Assembly: GCA_002307315.1 (NCBI GenBank)
Contig: DBTZ01000054.1
Coordinates: 1 to 64,000, forward strand
DNA: 64,000 nt
Direction of reading: 5' to 3'
From: Alphaproteobacteria bacterium UBA1303
GTDB taxonomy: Bacteria > Pseudomonadota > Alphaproteobacteria > Micropepsales > Micropepsaceae
This document shows positions 54,232 to 61,948 of the stretch, in pieces. Under the pieces are notes generated by a model. The model was not told where the DNA came from, did not search any database, and saw only the letters and a list, made by a program, of their open reading frames with translations. The stretch's first letter is position 1. Each line of letters opens with the position of its first letter. A program made the translations under genes and the position numbers.

Positions 54232-55299
54232 ATGGCTGAATTCAACATTTTCGAGAACGACGCGTTCTCGTTGATGACCATGCTGGCCGCCTACGAGAAG
54301 GTCGAGTTCAAGCCGTCTCTGCTCGGTGACCTCAACGTCTTCGTGCCCAAGCAGATCACCGGCGACACGGTCTATATCGAAGAACGCGCCGGCGCCCTCA
54401 ACCTAGTGCCGACCACGCCGCGCGGATCGGCGCTGCCGCAGCGCAAGACCGAAACCCGCAGCATGCGCAGCTTCGCCACCGTCCGTGTGGCGCAAGGTGA
54501 CCGGCTGACCGCCTCGGAAATCGCCAAGGTGCGCGCCTTCGGGACCACCAGCGAACTGCAGGCGATGCAGAACGAAGTATCGCGCCGCATGTCCGGACCG
54601 GTCGGGCTCCAGGCCAACATCGAACTGACGCTGGAACATATGCGGCTCGGTGCGGTCAGCGGCGTCGTGCTGGATGCCGACGGGTCGGTGCTGTGGAACT
54701 GGTTCGACACATTTGGCATTTCCCAGCCGGACTACGTTTACTTCGATCTCGAAGGCGCGTTGAAGGCGTCGTCGGAGGTCCACGGCGCGCTGGTTCTGCG
54801 GCCCTATATCCAGACCCACATCGTCACGCCGATGGTGCGGGCGTCGAAAGGGTTGTTCACGCCGCAATCGCAGATCGTCGGGCTGTGCGGCGACACGATC
54901 TTCCAGAAGATCACCAATCACGGCGACGTGGCGCGCGCCTACGACATCTGGGGATCGAAGCAAGACGCGACCGGGTCGAACGTCTTCTCCGCTTTCCCGT
55001 GGGGCGGCGTGAACTGGATCAACTATCGCGGCACCGACGACAATTCGACGGTTGCGGTCGCCGCCGACGAGGTCAAGTTCTTCCCCGCCAATGCACCGGG
55101 CACTTTCGTCTGGGCCCAGGGCTCCGGCGAGTCCTTCGATCAGGTCAACGTGCCCGGGCAGCCGCTGATGCCGCTGATCGTGCCGGACCGCGACCGCAAC
55201 CAGTATGTCGACCTGGAGTTGTATTCGTATCCGCTGATGTACTGCTCGCGGCCGGAGATGCTGCTGCGCGGCAAGTTCGGCGCCGCGCCGGGCGGTTGA
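54232..55299 (+). CDS. Major capsid protein, lambda gpE family
   Basis: A 355-residue HK97-fold coat protein. Starts FNIFENDAFSLMTMLAAYEK, with YIEERAGALNLVPTTPRGS, QNEVSRRMSGPVGLQANIEL and VLDADGSVLWNWFDTFGI, all typical of the E family. AAGGAG lies 8 bases before the ATG. Length equals the family. Confidence 0.94.
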   Translation: MAEFNIFENDAFSLMTMLAAYEKVEFKPSLLGDLNVFVPKQITGDTVYIEERAGALNLVPTTPRGSALPQRKTETRSMRSFATVRVAQGDRLTASEIAKVRAFGTTSELQAMQNEVSRRMSGPVGLQANIELTLEHMRLGAVSGVVLDADGSVLWNWFDTFGISQPDYVYFDLEGALKASSEVHGALVLRPYIQTHIVTPMVRASKGLFTPQSQIVGLCGDTIFQKITNHGDVARAYDIWGSKQDATGSNVFSAFPWGGVNWINYRGTDDNSTVAVAADEVKFFPANAPGTFVWAQGSGESFDQVNVPGQPLMPLIVPDRDRNQYVDLELYSYPLMYCSRPEMLLRGKFGAAPGG

Positions 55300-55319
55300 T
55301 GGTCATGGCCAACCGTCGG

Positions 55320-55343
55320 GGGCCGCGTCGCGATGCGCGGCCC
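55320..55343 (+). terminator. Stem-loop between capsid and next gene
   Basis: GGGCCGCG and CGCGGCCC form an 8-bp stem followed by TCTTGT. It may reduce read-through after the capsid gene, which is made in the largest amount, or stabilise the mRNA 3' end. Confidence 0.45.
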
Positions 55344-55364
55344 TCTTGTCAGAAGAGGGTAGAA

Positions 55365-55670
55365 ATGACGGAACAGAAAGCCGGCTCGCAGCTTGATCTG
55401 CAGAACAACGATCCCAAGGGTGAACCCGCATCGAATGGCGACAAAGAGACCGAGCTTCGGCCTTCGCTGGCCGATCGCATGATGATCGCGGCGCTGACAC
55501 GCGTCGGCTATGTGCTGAAGCCTTATCCGAACGGCGAGCGCGGCGCGGACGTCGCTGCCGCCTTGGAGGTGCTCAAGGCGCGTCATCTGATCCATTATCC
55601 GGCGGAATGCCCGAACCTGACGGCGGCGGGGCTCGTCGTGGCGCGCCGGCTCGCTGCCGACGAGGGCTGA
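55365..55670 (+). CDS. Hypothetical head protein in the FI position
   Basis: A 101-residue protein starting at ATG 55365. A polar N-terminus (SQLDLQNNDPKGEPASNGDK) is followed by a folded part (RVGYVLKPYPNGERGADVAA, ALEVLKARHLIHYPAECPNL). Place after the capsid gene suits gpFI of lambda, but likeness is not clear. Confidence 0.55.
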   Translation: MTEQKAGSQLDLQNNDPKGEPASNGDKETELRPSLADRMMIAALTRVGYVLKPYPNGERGADVAAALEVLKARHLIHYPAECPNLTAAGLVVARRLAADEG

Positions 55671-55672
55671 CT

Positions 55673-55996
55673 ATGGCGAACGCGTTTGCGGTCATGCTGG
55701 GAACGTTGCGCCGCGATCCGCACCAAAGCGTCGAAGTCCGCTACCGGCCGCAGTCCGGCACACCGATGGCGCCGTTTCGTGCGAACTTCATCGAGCCCGA
55801 CGTCGAGCAGCAATTGCAGACGACCAAGGTGCGCGATCGCAAGCGGTTCTTGCGCGTGAACCAGTCGGACCTGCCGGATCCCGCCGTCGGCGACCAGGTG
55901 GAGATTCCGACCGGTGGTCTGCTGTACGACGTGGCCGACTATACCTGCGGCGACGGCCATCGCCTCGAATGGCATCTTACGGTGGTCCCGGCATGA
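55673..55996 (+). CDS. Head-tail connector, FII-like position
   Basis: A 107-residue protein, strand-rich, ending GDQVEIPTGGLLYDVADYTC and RLEWHLTVVPA, as in small head-completion proteins. It overlaps the next gene by ATGA and follows the previous by 2 bases. Confidence 0.6.
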   Translation: MANAFAVMLGTLRRDPHQSVEVRYRPQSGTPMAPFRANFIEPDVEQQLQTTKVRDRKRFLRVNQSDLPDPAVGDQVEIPTGGLLYDVADYTCGDGHRLEWHLTVVPA

Positions 55997-56421
55997 CTCA
56001 GACCCGCATCGGTGCGCTCGCCGCCCTCGAAGCCGTCATCAAGGCCGCCGTCGAAGCGGCGGGAAAGACGTTCGTCCGCGACGAAGAACCGGACGCTACC
56101 CGCGACGGCGTGGTGGTGATGACCGACGGTAATCCGGGTGAGCCGGAGGTGCTGTTGTCGCCGCGCCGCTATTGCTGGCTGCACAAGGTGGAATTCGAAA
56201 TCGCGGCCAAAGGCAAAAACCGCAAGACGGTGGTGGAAGACATTATAAAGCTGTTCGAGCCGGCGCTGGCGGCTGATCGCACGCTCGACGGTGCCGTCGA
56301 CGGGGTATCGATCGAAGACCCACCCGACGGTGCCGACTACGACGTCGACGGCGCCGAAACCGAGTACTCGGCAGTGGTGAAGATTACGGCGGACTATACG
56401 ACCGACAGCGCCGCCGGCTGA
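55993..56421 (+). CDS. Minor tail/completion protein (gpU or gpZ position)
   Basis: A 142-residue protein with an N-terminal helix (LAALEAVIKAAVEAAGKTFV) and a beta part (KVEFEIAAKGKNRKTVVEDI, EYSAVVKITADYTTDSAAG), a pattern of tail-terminator-like proteins. It is placed here by order, not by firm motif. Confidence 0.55.
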   Translation: MTQTRIGALAALEAVIKAAVEAAGKTFVRDEEPDATRDGVVVMTDGNPGEPEVLLSPRRYCWLHKVEFEIAAKGKNRKTVVEDIIKLFEPALAADRTLDGAVDGVSIEDPPDGADYDVDGAETEYSAVVKITADYTTDSAAG

Positions 56422-56450
56422 CATGCGCTCAAGCAACGAAGCTCTTTAAG

Positions 56451-57122
56451 ATGGCGCCGCGATTTCGGGTCGAGCGCAAGACCAAGCTGCGCGAGGTCCT
56501 CGCCGCGATCAAGGACGACATCGCGGCGGGCGCGACGGCGGCGATAGGGGAGGTCCAGTTGGGCCTCAAGGGCGAGTTGCGCCAGCAGGTGAACGCGGCA
56601 GGGCTCGGCGGCAAAGTCGGCAAGTCGTGGCAGGGTGTCACCTATCCGGTCGGCGGCAAAGTGAGCCTGTCGCCGGCGGCGTTCGTTTATTCGAAGGCGC
56701 CGAAAATCGTCGATGCCTTCGAACGGGCGCCGACCATCCGGACCGTCAACGGCAGAAAGTATCTCGCCATTCCGACCGCCAACGTGCCGAGGACGGGAAC
56801 GCGCGGACATCCGCCGATGACGCCGACGGAGGTCGAAACCGCGTTCAACCAAGACCTCAAATTCGCCCGCGCCGGCAACGGACGGCTGATCGCCTATATC
56901 GACGCCGGAGGCTCAGCGAGCGGCGTTCGCAAGCTGTCCGGCAAGCAACTCGGCCGGCTGTATCGCGGCAAAGGCGCCCCAGCGCGGCATGTCCAGGTCG
57001 TGATGTTCATCCTGACGCCGACGGCGAAGATGCCGAAACGGCTCGCGGTCGACGACGCGGCAGCACATTGGGCCGATCAAGTGCCCTCAATCCTGGAGCG
57101 CGCCTTAAGCGACGCTCGATAA
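56451..57122 (+). CDS. Phage tail protein (DUF6441-like)
   Basis: A 223-residue protein. It begins FRVERKTKLREVLAAIKDD and has the KVGKSWQGVTYPV, SPAAFVYSKAPKIVDAFERA and FILTPTAKMPKRLAVDDAA segments that I associate with an uncharacterised tail family. It occupies the gpZ position. The name is tentative. Confidence 0.6.
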   Translation: MAPRFRVERKTKLREVLAAIKDDIAAGATAAIGEVQLGLKGELRQQVNAAGLGGKVGKSWQGVTYPVGGKVSLSPAAFVYSKAPKIVDAFERAPTIRTVNGRKYLAIPTANVPRTGTRGHPPMTPTEVETAFNQDLKFARAGNGRLIAYIDAGGSASGVRKLSGKQLGRLYRGKGAPARHVQVVMFILTPTAKMPKRLAVDDAAAHWADQVPSILERALSDAR

Positions 57123-57145
57123 CAACGATGCAATAGGAGGCAGAC

Positions 57146-58438
57146 ATGGGTCGTGCACGCGGCGCCAATGCCCTGATGGCGTTGGCTTTCGAACCTACGT
57201 ACGGCGTTCCGCCAGCGGCGAACTTCTTTCAGATGCCGTTCGCCAGCGACGATCTCGGCGAAGAGCAGGGCCTGATCGCCAGCGATCTGCTCGGCGCCGG
57301 GCGCGATCCGTTGCCGCCGTCGCTCGACGTGATCAAGAACGAGGGCTCGATCGGCGTGCCGGTGGATCTACGCTATTTCGGCCAGTGGCTGAAGCTGCAT
57401 TTCGGCGCTCCGACGACGACGCCAGGCCTGCCGGCGACGGGGTTCTATACCGCCAGCGCCCAGCCGACCAACAATTCCAAGATCACCGTCAACGGTTCCG
57501 ACGTGACCTTCGTCAACGGCGCGCCGGCGGCGGCCCAGGTCAAAATCGGCGCGTCGCTGCTCGACACGCTGACCAATCTGGTGCTCTTCCTCAATGCCAG
57601 CGCCGACGCCAACATCACGCCGGCGACCTATGCGCTCGACGTCAGCGGCAACAAGATCACCATCCAGCACGACACCATCGGCACCGCCGGCAACGCCTTC
57701 ACCATCACCGCCGGATCGAGCCCGGCGTCCAACATGACCGCGTCCGGTGCGACGCTGGCCGGCGGCGCGGCGACAGGTGCTTACAATCACGTCTTCGCTT
57801 CGGGCGCGCTAACGTTGCCGTCCGTTGCGATCGAAGTCGGCAATCCGGACGTGCCGAGCTATGCCATGAATTACGGCGTGCGGTCGGACAAGATTGCGAT
57901 CAATTTGCAGCGTTCCGGCTTGCTCAATGCGACCATTTCCTACGTCGCCAAGGGTGAAGCCGCCCGCACGGGAGCGACAGCCGCCGGTACGCCGGCGACC
58001 TATGCGTTCACGCGCCTGTCGCAGTTCATGGGGCAGGTGTCGCGGGCCGGCGTGCCGCTGGGCGATCTGGTGTCCGGCAATTTCACGGTCGCCAACGGCC
58101 TGGACAAAGTGGAGATCATCACCGGCGACAGCCGCATCGCCGATGCGGATCCGGGTGCCTGCACTTACACCGGCCAAGCCGTGTGCCGGTTCAAGGACAC
58201 GGTGCTGCGCGACCTGGCGACCAACGGCACGCCGATCGACCTGTCCTACGGCTGGAAAATCGCGCTCGCCAAATCGCTCCAGTTCGTCTTCCACGAAGTC
58301 TACCTGCCGCGCCCGAAAATGAGTCGCAGCGGCCCAGGTGGCATCCAGGAAACCTACGACTGGCAGGGTGCGAAGAATGCCGTGGTCGGGCGGGCTTGCA
58401 CGGTGACACTGGTCAATGACGTGGCGAGTTATGGGTAG
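57146..58438 (+). CDS. Phage tail tube protein
   Basis: A 430-residue protein beginning GRARGANALMALAFEPTYG, with FGQWLKLHFGAP, VAIEVGNPDVPSYAMNYGVR and a C-terminal IQETYDWQGAKN end. These match large tail tube proteins. The middle (about 105-215) is a Thr/Ala/Gly-rich insertion (GSSPASNMTASGATLAGGAA) like a surface Ig domain. It comes before the CHAT cargo. Confidence 0.8.
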   Translation: MGRARGANALMALAFEPTYGVPPAANFFQMPFASDDLGEEQGLIASDLLGAGRDPLPPSLDVIKNEGSIGVPVDLRYFGQWLKLHFGAPTTTPGLPATGFYTASAQPTNNSKITVNGSDVTFVNGAPAAAQVKIGASLLDTLTNLVLFLNASADANITPATYALDVSGNKITIQHDTIGTAGNAFTITAGSSPASNMTASGATLAGGAATGAYNHVFASGALTLPSVAIEVGNPDVPSYAMNYGVRSDKIAINLQRSGLLNATISYVAKGEAARTGATAAGTPATYAFTRLSQFMGQVSRAGVPLGDLVSGNFTVANGLDKVEIITGDSRIADADPGACTYTGQAVCRFKDTVLRDLATNGTPIDLSYGWKIALAKSLQFVFHEVYLPRPKMSRSGPGGIQETYDWQGAKNAVVGRACTVTLVNDVASYG

Positions 58439-58560
58439 GTTTGTATGTCCGGAATCGCGAATATCTTTGTTTTTGAGATAAGATCGCAAAGGCGCCAATA
58501 GTTGCCATTCCCGCGGTCGGCAGAATTTATGCTATCCGGGACGCCGCAGTTTGTGAAAAG

Positions 58561-60855
58561 TTGGAAGCCGCCTTTCGGGAGCTAGCGGCTTCGACTAGCC
58601 TGATCTTGAGATGGTTCTGGGTGGGGGTAATGCAACCAGATACGAGCTTCATATTCCTCATAAGCGTGCCGGATGGTGAACCTGAGAAGGCAACCATACT
58701 TCAAGGGTTTGCTCCAAGTTTGTGTGAGCATTCCTCCCTTTTGCGTGGACTACTTGGAATGCCGTCCGATCTACTCGAGGTGAATGCTGATGAAAGGGAT
58801 CTACTTCTGGCAAGACGGATGGCAGGCGAAGCGCCGATCCACTGGCAGCCCCTATCTCCGAGAGCGATCAGGAGGAGTTTGCCTGGAGCGGAAACGCCAT
58901 TCGTCGTAGTTGTGGTTTCACCCGGAGACGAGGTTGCGCCATACATCGAATGGAAGAACGCCTGCAAGGCGCCCCCACTTATCGTCGCTGAGAATGGTGG
59001 TGACATCCAATTTGGAGACTTCACCATCACGGCCATGTACGCACACTTCATCGAGGTGTGCGACAAGTTGAAATTGGATTGGGGTGAAGAAGTTGCCGAG
59101 GTATTTCAAAATATTCTTAAAAACCCGACCAGATTCCCTGCGCGCGAACTGGACTATAAAGTCGGTGGCCATAATGCATTTGCTCCAAACCTAATGGCGC
59201 TCTCTGTTGCCGGATTCGATGACATGGTCGAGGGTAGATTTGATCGCCAACACGAAGGCAGTCGGGGCTACATCGAAGGCATTGTGCAAACGACCAATAG
59301 CGTTTTTGACGAGCGTGAAAGAATTGGTCCCCGCGATCTACATCGAACATTCCCGATCAAGCCAGACCTGATGTTGTTCGCCCCATCGATGTACTCACAT
59401 CTCCGCGAAGTTCCCGTTCTGGGCAACGGAAAGGACAATGACATTAAGATCATTGATCGCGGTCTTCAGATTTTGCTTGGGCAGCGGGGATACGCCTTCG
59501 AAACGGTACCAGAAAAAATGGTGGCAGCGGGCATTATCATCGACGGCGGGAAGATAACGCCAAACCCCCTCATTGGCTTACGTCAGAAAGAACTGTTTCT
59601 GAACACTGAGATCGTGGGCTTAATGGCCGCGTCCGAGTTGTCCGCAGTTGTACGTTTGCCCAATGAAATCAATCGAACTGCGGGCCAAGTTAGGCAATTC
59701 GCGGCACAACACCGAAGCGAAGATGATCGAGATCGGAAGCGGTTAAAGGCATTCAGAGATGTGCAGGACCGCATTAAGGAGGCGGTTCCGAAAGAGTTTA
59801 TGGCGCTCATAAAAAGATCAAAGACTGGCATTCGGATAGTTTCGGATGCACCCCTTGAGTGGCTTGATATTGATGGTGTTCCGCTTAACCTCGCAAGAGA
59901 GACTTCGCGTATACCAACGACGCCCGGGAATGCGTTCGTATCCCAAATTCTACCCCAACCAATATATCGGCTCCGGCCCGATGCATTTCGAGAGATACTT
60001 ATAGTCAATGCCGTCAAGAGGACGGACCCAGTCTATCCGTTCTTCGTGAAATCAATGGAGACCTTCAACGGTGCGCTGCAAGGAAAAGTGTCGCTCAAGC
60101 AGGTAGATGTCAGTTCTCGTAAAGAATTTGTGGAGGCATTAAATGGCTTCGATGGCGCCTTCATGATTTTCAATGGCCACGGTGAACATGAAAAGAACGG
60201 AGCTGGAAAGCTCTGGCTTCAAGATGAGCCCGTTGACGTGTGGTCCTTACGCGATGAAGTACCGCGCTGTCCGCCGATTGTTTTGCTAAGCGCATGTGAC
60301 ACTCATGCGGCGGACCGAAATCATGCGACGACTGCTTCAGGTTTTTTAACACTGGGCGCCATAACTGTGTTGGGATCATTTTTCCCACTGCCCGCTATGG
60401 CGGCGGCCATCTTTGCGGGCCGCCTAATAATGCGCGTAATTGAGTTTATACCTGCGGTGATTCATGACTTTGGGCGCGTCGTGAGCTGGAGTGAAGTTGC
60501 GAGCGGTATGCTCAAGATGACATTGCTGACAGACTTTTTGCACCGCCTACAAGCGGCGAAATTACTCACCCTTGACCAGTATATTGCTGTCCACATGGAC
60601 GGCAATGGCTTCATTAATATTCATACTGACAACGCGCCGTTTGAGAAAGTAATCCGGGCCTTGGTAGCGCTTGGACTACCAGAAAACCAGGTGCGTTCAG
60701 AGTTTCGTACTGCCATCGCTTGTTCGAGCGCTATTAGCTACGTCCAACTTGGCAGGCCTGAAACAATTATTTTTGATACGGAGGAACGGCTAACGAAGCA
60801 GGGAATGGAATTGCATGAGGCCTATTTAGCGAAAGATGCCGCTGCCGCAAATTAG
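58561..60855 (+). CDS. CHAT-domain cysteine protease protein, cargo
   Basis: A protein of about 764 residues. The C-terminal 300 residues form a CHAT (caspase-like) domain with the dyad His540 (FNGHGEH) and Cys579 (LLSACDTH). The N-terminal part is unknown and may sense a trigger. The start is unclear: the frame is open back to 58477 and reads like protein (APIVAIPAVGRIYAIRDA) but holds no ATG or GTG, so TTG 58561 is used or the 5' end was cut at insertion. It lies between the tail tube and gpG genes, where lambda has none, and is AT-richer than its neighbours. CHAT proteases are known effectors in several phage-defence systems; the role here is inferred. Confidence 0.78.
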   Translation: MEAAFRELAASTSLILRWFWVGVMQPDTSFIFLISVPDGEPEKATILQGFAPSLCEHSSLLRGLLGMPSDLLEVNADERDLLLARRMAGEAPIHWQPLSPRAIRRSLPGAETPFVVVVVSPGDEVAPYIEWKNACKAPPLIVAENGGDIQFGDFTITAMYAHFIEVCDKLKLDWGEEVAEVFQNILKNPTRFPARELDYKVGGHNAFAPNLMALSVAGFDDMVEGRFDRQHEGSRGYIEGIVQTTNSVFDERERIGPRDLHRTFPIKPDLMLFAPSMYSHLREVPVLGNGKDNDIKIIDRGLQILLGQRGYAFETVPEKMVAAGIIIDGGKITPNPLIGLRQKELFLNTEIVGLMAASELSAVVRLPNEINRTAGQVRQFAAQHRSEDDRDRKRLKAFRDVQDRIKEAVPKEFMALIKRSKTGIRIVSDAPLEWLDIDGVPLNLARETSRIPTTPGNAFVSQILPQPIYRLRPDAFREILIVNAVKRTDPVYPFFVKSMETFNGALQGKVSLKQVDVSSRKEFVEALNGFDGAFMIFNGHGEHEKNGAGKLWLQDEPVDVWSLRDEVPRCPPIVLLSACDTHAADRNHATTASGFLTLGAITVLGSFFPLPAMAAAIFAGRLIMRVIEFIPAVIHDFGRVVSWSEVASGMLKMTLLTDFLHRLQAAKLLTLDQYIAVHMDGNGFINIHTDNAPFEKVIRALVALGLPENQVRSEFRTAIACSSAISYVQLGRPETIIFDTEERLTKQGMELHEAYLAKDAAAAN

Positions 60856-61157
60856 ATGTGAAGAAAATGCGGGAGCAGGATCGCTTCACATATCCAAGCC
60901 CGTTCGCTACTCCGATCATCGCCAATAGGGTAACTGTTGGTGCAATCCGGACCTAATCGCGCCGCCGGGAATGACCGGAGACAGCGGCAAGGTGAACCGT
61001 CGTTGTTGGTATGGCGACCGTCCTTGCTAGCCCTTTGTAAATCGCAAAAAAAATTGAACTACGGAAGCAACGTTGGAAAAACAGCGCTTGAGCTGGTGCA
61101 GGGCGCGGTTTGCGTCTGCACGCGTGCCAACCCTCACAAACCCGAAGGAATCTGCTG
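60856..61157 (+). other. Gap after the CHAT gene
   Basis: About 300 bases. Small frames occur but none is credible. It probably contains the right junction of the CHAT insertion and the leader of gpG. Confidence 0.45.
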
Positions 61158-61703
61158 ATGTTGAAGATCTCAACCGAAGCATCCGAACCGATGGTGCTGG
61201 ACGCATCGAAACTGGAGCCGCCATTTCGTCCTATTCCCGGCTTCGTGGTGCATGCGAAGCGGCCGAACCCGGCCATGATCCTGACGGCCAGGGCCGCCGC
61301 GCGCAGTGCGCGCCAGCGGGCGCTGGAGGTCGCCGGTATCGTCATGCCAAGTGATCCTGCGGCGGCGGGGAAAATCCTCGCCGATCATCCGCAAATCCAG
61401 GCGGCGGGCGAGGAAGCCTTTACGGTGGCATTGGCGGTAGCGGGCATCGTCGCCTGGGACGGCGTGATCGGCCCCGACAACAAGCCGCTGAAGGTAACGC
61501 CGGAGAATATCCGGGCTGTGCTGCAGAACCAGGCGGCGTTCGATTTTCTGGACCGGATGTATGTTGGCCCGGCGCTGGCGCAGGATGAAGAAAAAAACGC
61601 ATCATCGCCCTCGCGCAGCACCACTTCGCGCAGGGCGAGGCCTACTGCGAAGGCTGCCGGCAAACGCGCGGCCGGACCTGCACCGAGTGCCCCAACCTCG
61701 TAA
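61158..61703 (+). CDS. Tail assembly chaperone gpG-like
   Basis: A 181-residue protein from ATG 61158 behind AAGGA. Chaperone-like helical part (MILTARAAARSARQRALEVA, ENIRAVLQNQAAFDFLDRMY), then a Ser/Arg/Ala tail. It directly precedes the tape-measure gene with a -1 slippery site near its end, as lambda G. The frameshifted product is described separately. Confidence 0.75.
   Translation: MLKISTEASEPMVLDASKLEPPFRPIPGFVVHAKRPNPAMILTARAAARSARQRALEVAGIVMPSDPAAAGKILADHPQIQAAGEEAFTVALAVAGIVAWDGVIGPDNKPLKVTPENIRAVLQNQAAFDFLDRMYVGPALAQDEEKNASSPSRSTTSRRARPTAKAAGKRAAGPAPSAPTS
61592..61598 (+). promoter_or_regulatory. Slippery heptamer for -1 ribosomal frameshift (G to GT)
   Basis: A AAA AAC in the 0 frame of gpG (codons GAA-AAA-AAC). 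A slip joins codon 147 of G to an open frame that runs to 61948 without a stop. Context, G then T then tape measure, is the conserved arrangement in tailed phages. Confidence 0.85.
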
Positions 61704-61948
61704 ATGCGCCGCAGACCCCGGACGGGGCGGCGGCGTGGGAAATCCTGCGCCGTATCGAAGGCCAAGTGCGAGCGATGACCGTCGTGATCGACGGTAAAAT
61801 CGAGAGCGGCGGCGTCTATGGCGTCGATTTCGGCGCCGTTCTGTCCTTCACCGAGGCACTCGGCGGCCCTGTCGCGCTGGTCGCCGAACTGCTCCCCGCC
61901 ATCGAAGCCGTCATCGTGCGATCCTATCGCCCGGACCCCGAAGCATGA
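61598..61948 (+). CDS. T extension, made only by frameshift (gpGT)
   Basis: The -1 frame from 61598 encodes 116 residues: IIALAQHHFAQGEAY, then two Cys pairs (CEGC and CTEC), and the C-terminal AVLSFTEALGGPVALVAELL. The frame has no suitable start before residue 64, which supports frameshift expression. Total GT is about 263 residues. The Cys pairs suggest a zinc site unique to GT. The last bases overlap the tape-measure ATG. Confidence 0.8.
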   Translation, partial: RIIALAQHHFAQGEAYCEGCRQTRGRTCTECPNLVNAPQTPDGAAAWEILRRIEGQVRAMTVVIDGKIESGGVYGVDFGAVLSFTEALGGPVALVAELLPAIEAVIVRSYRPDPEA

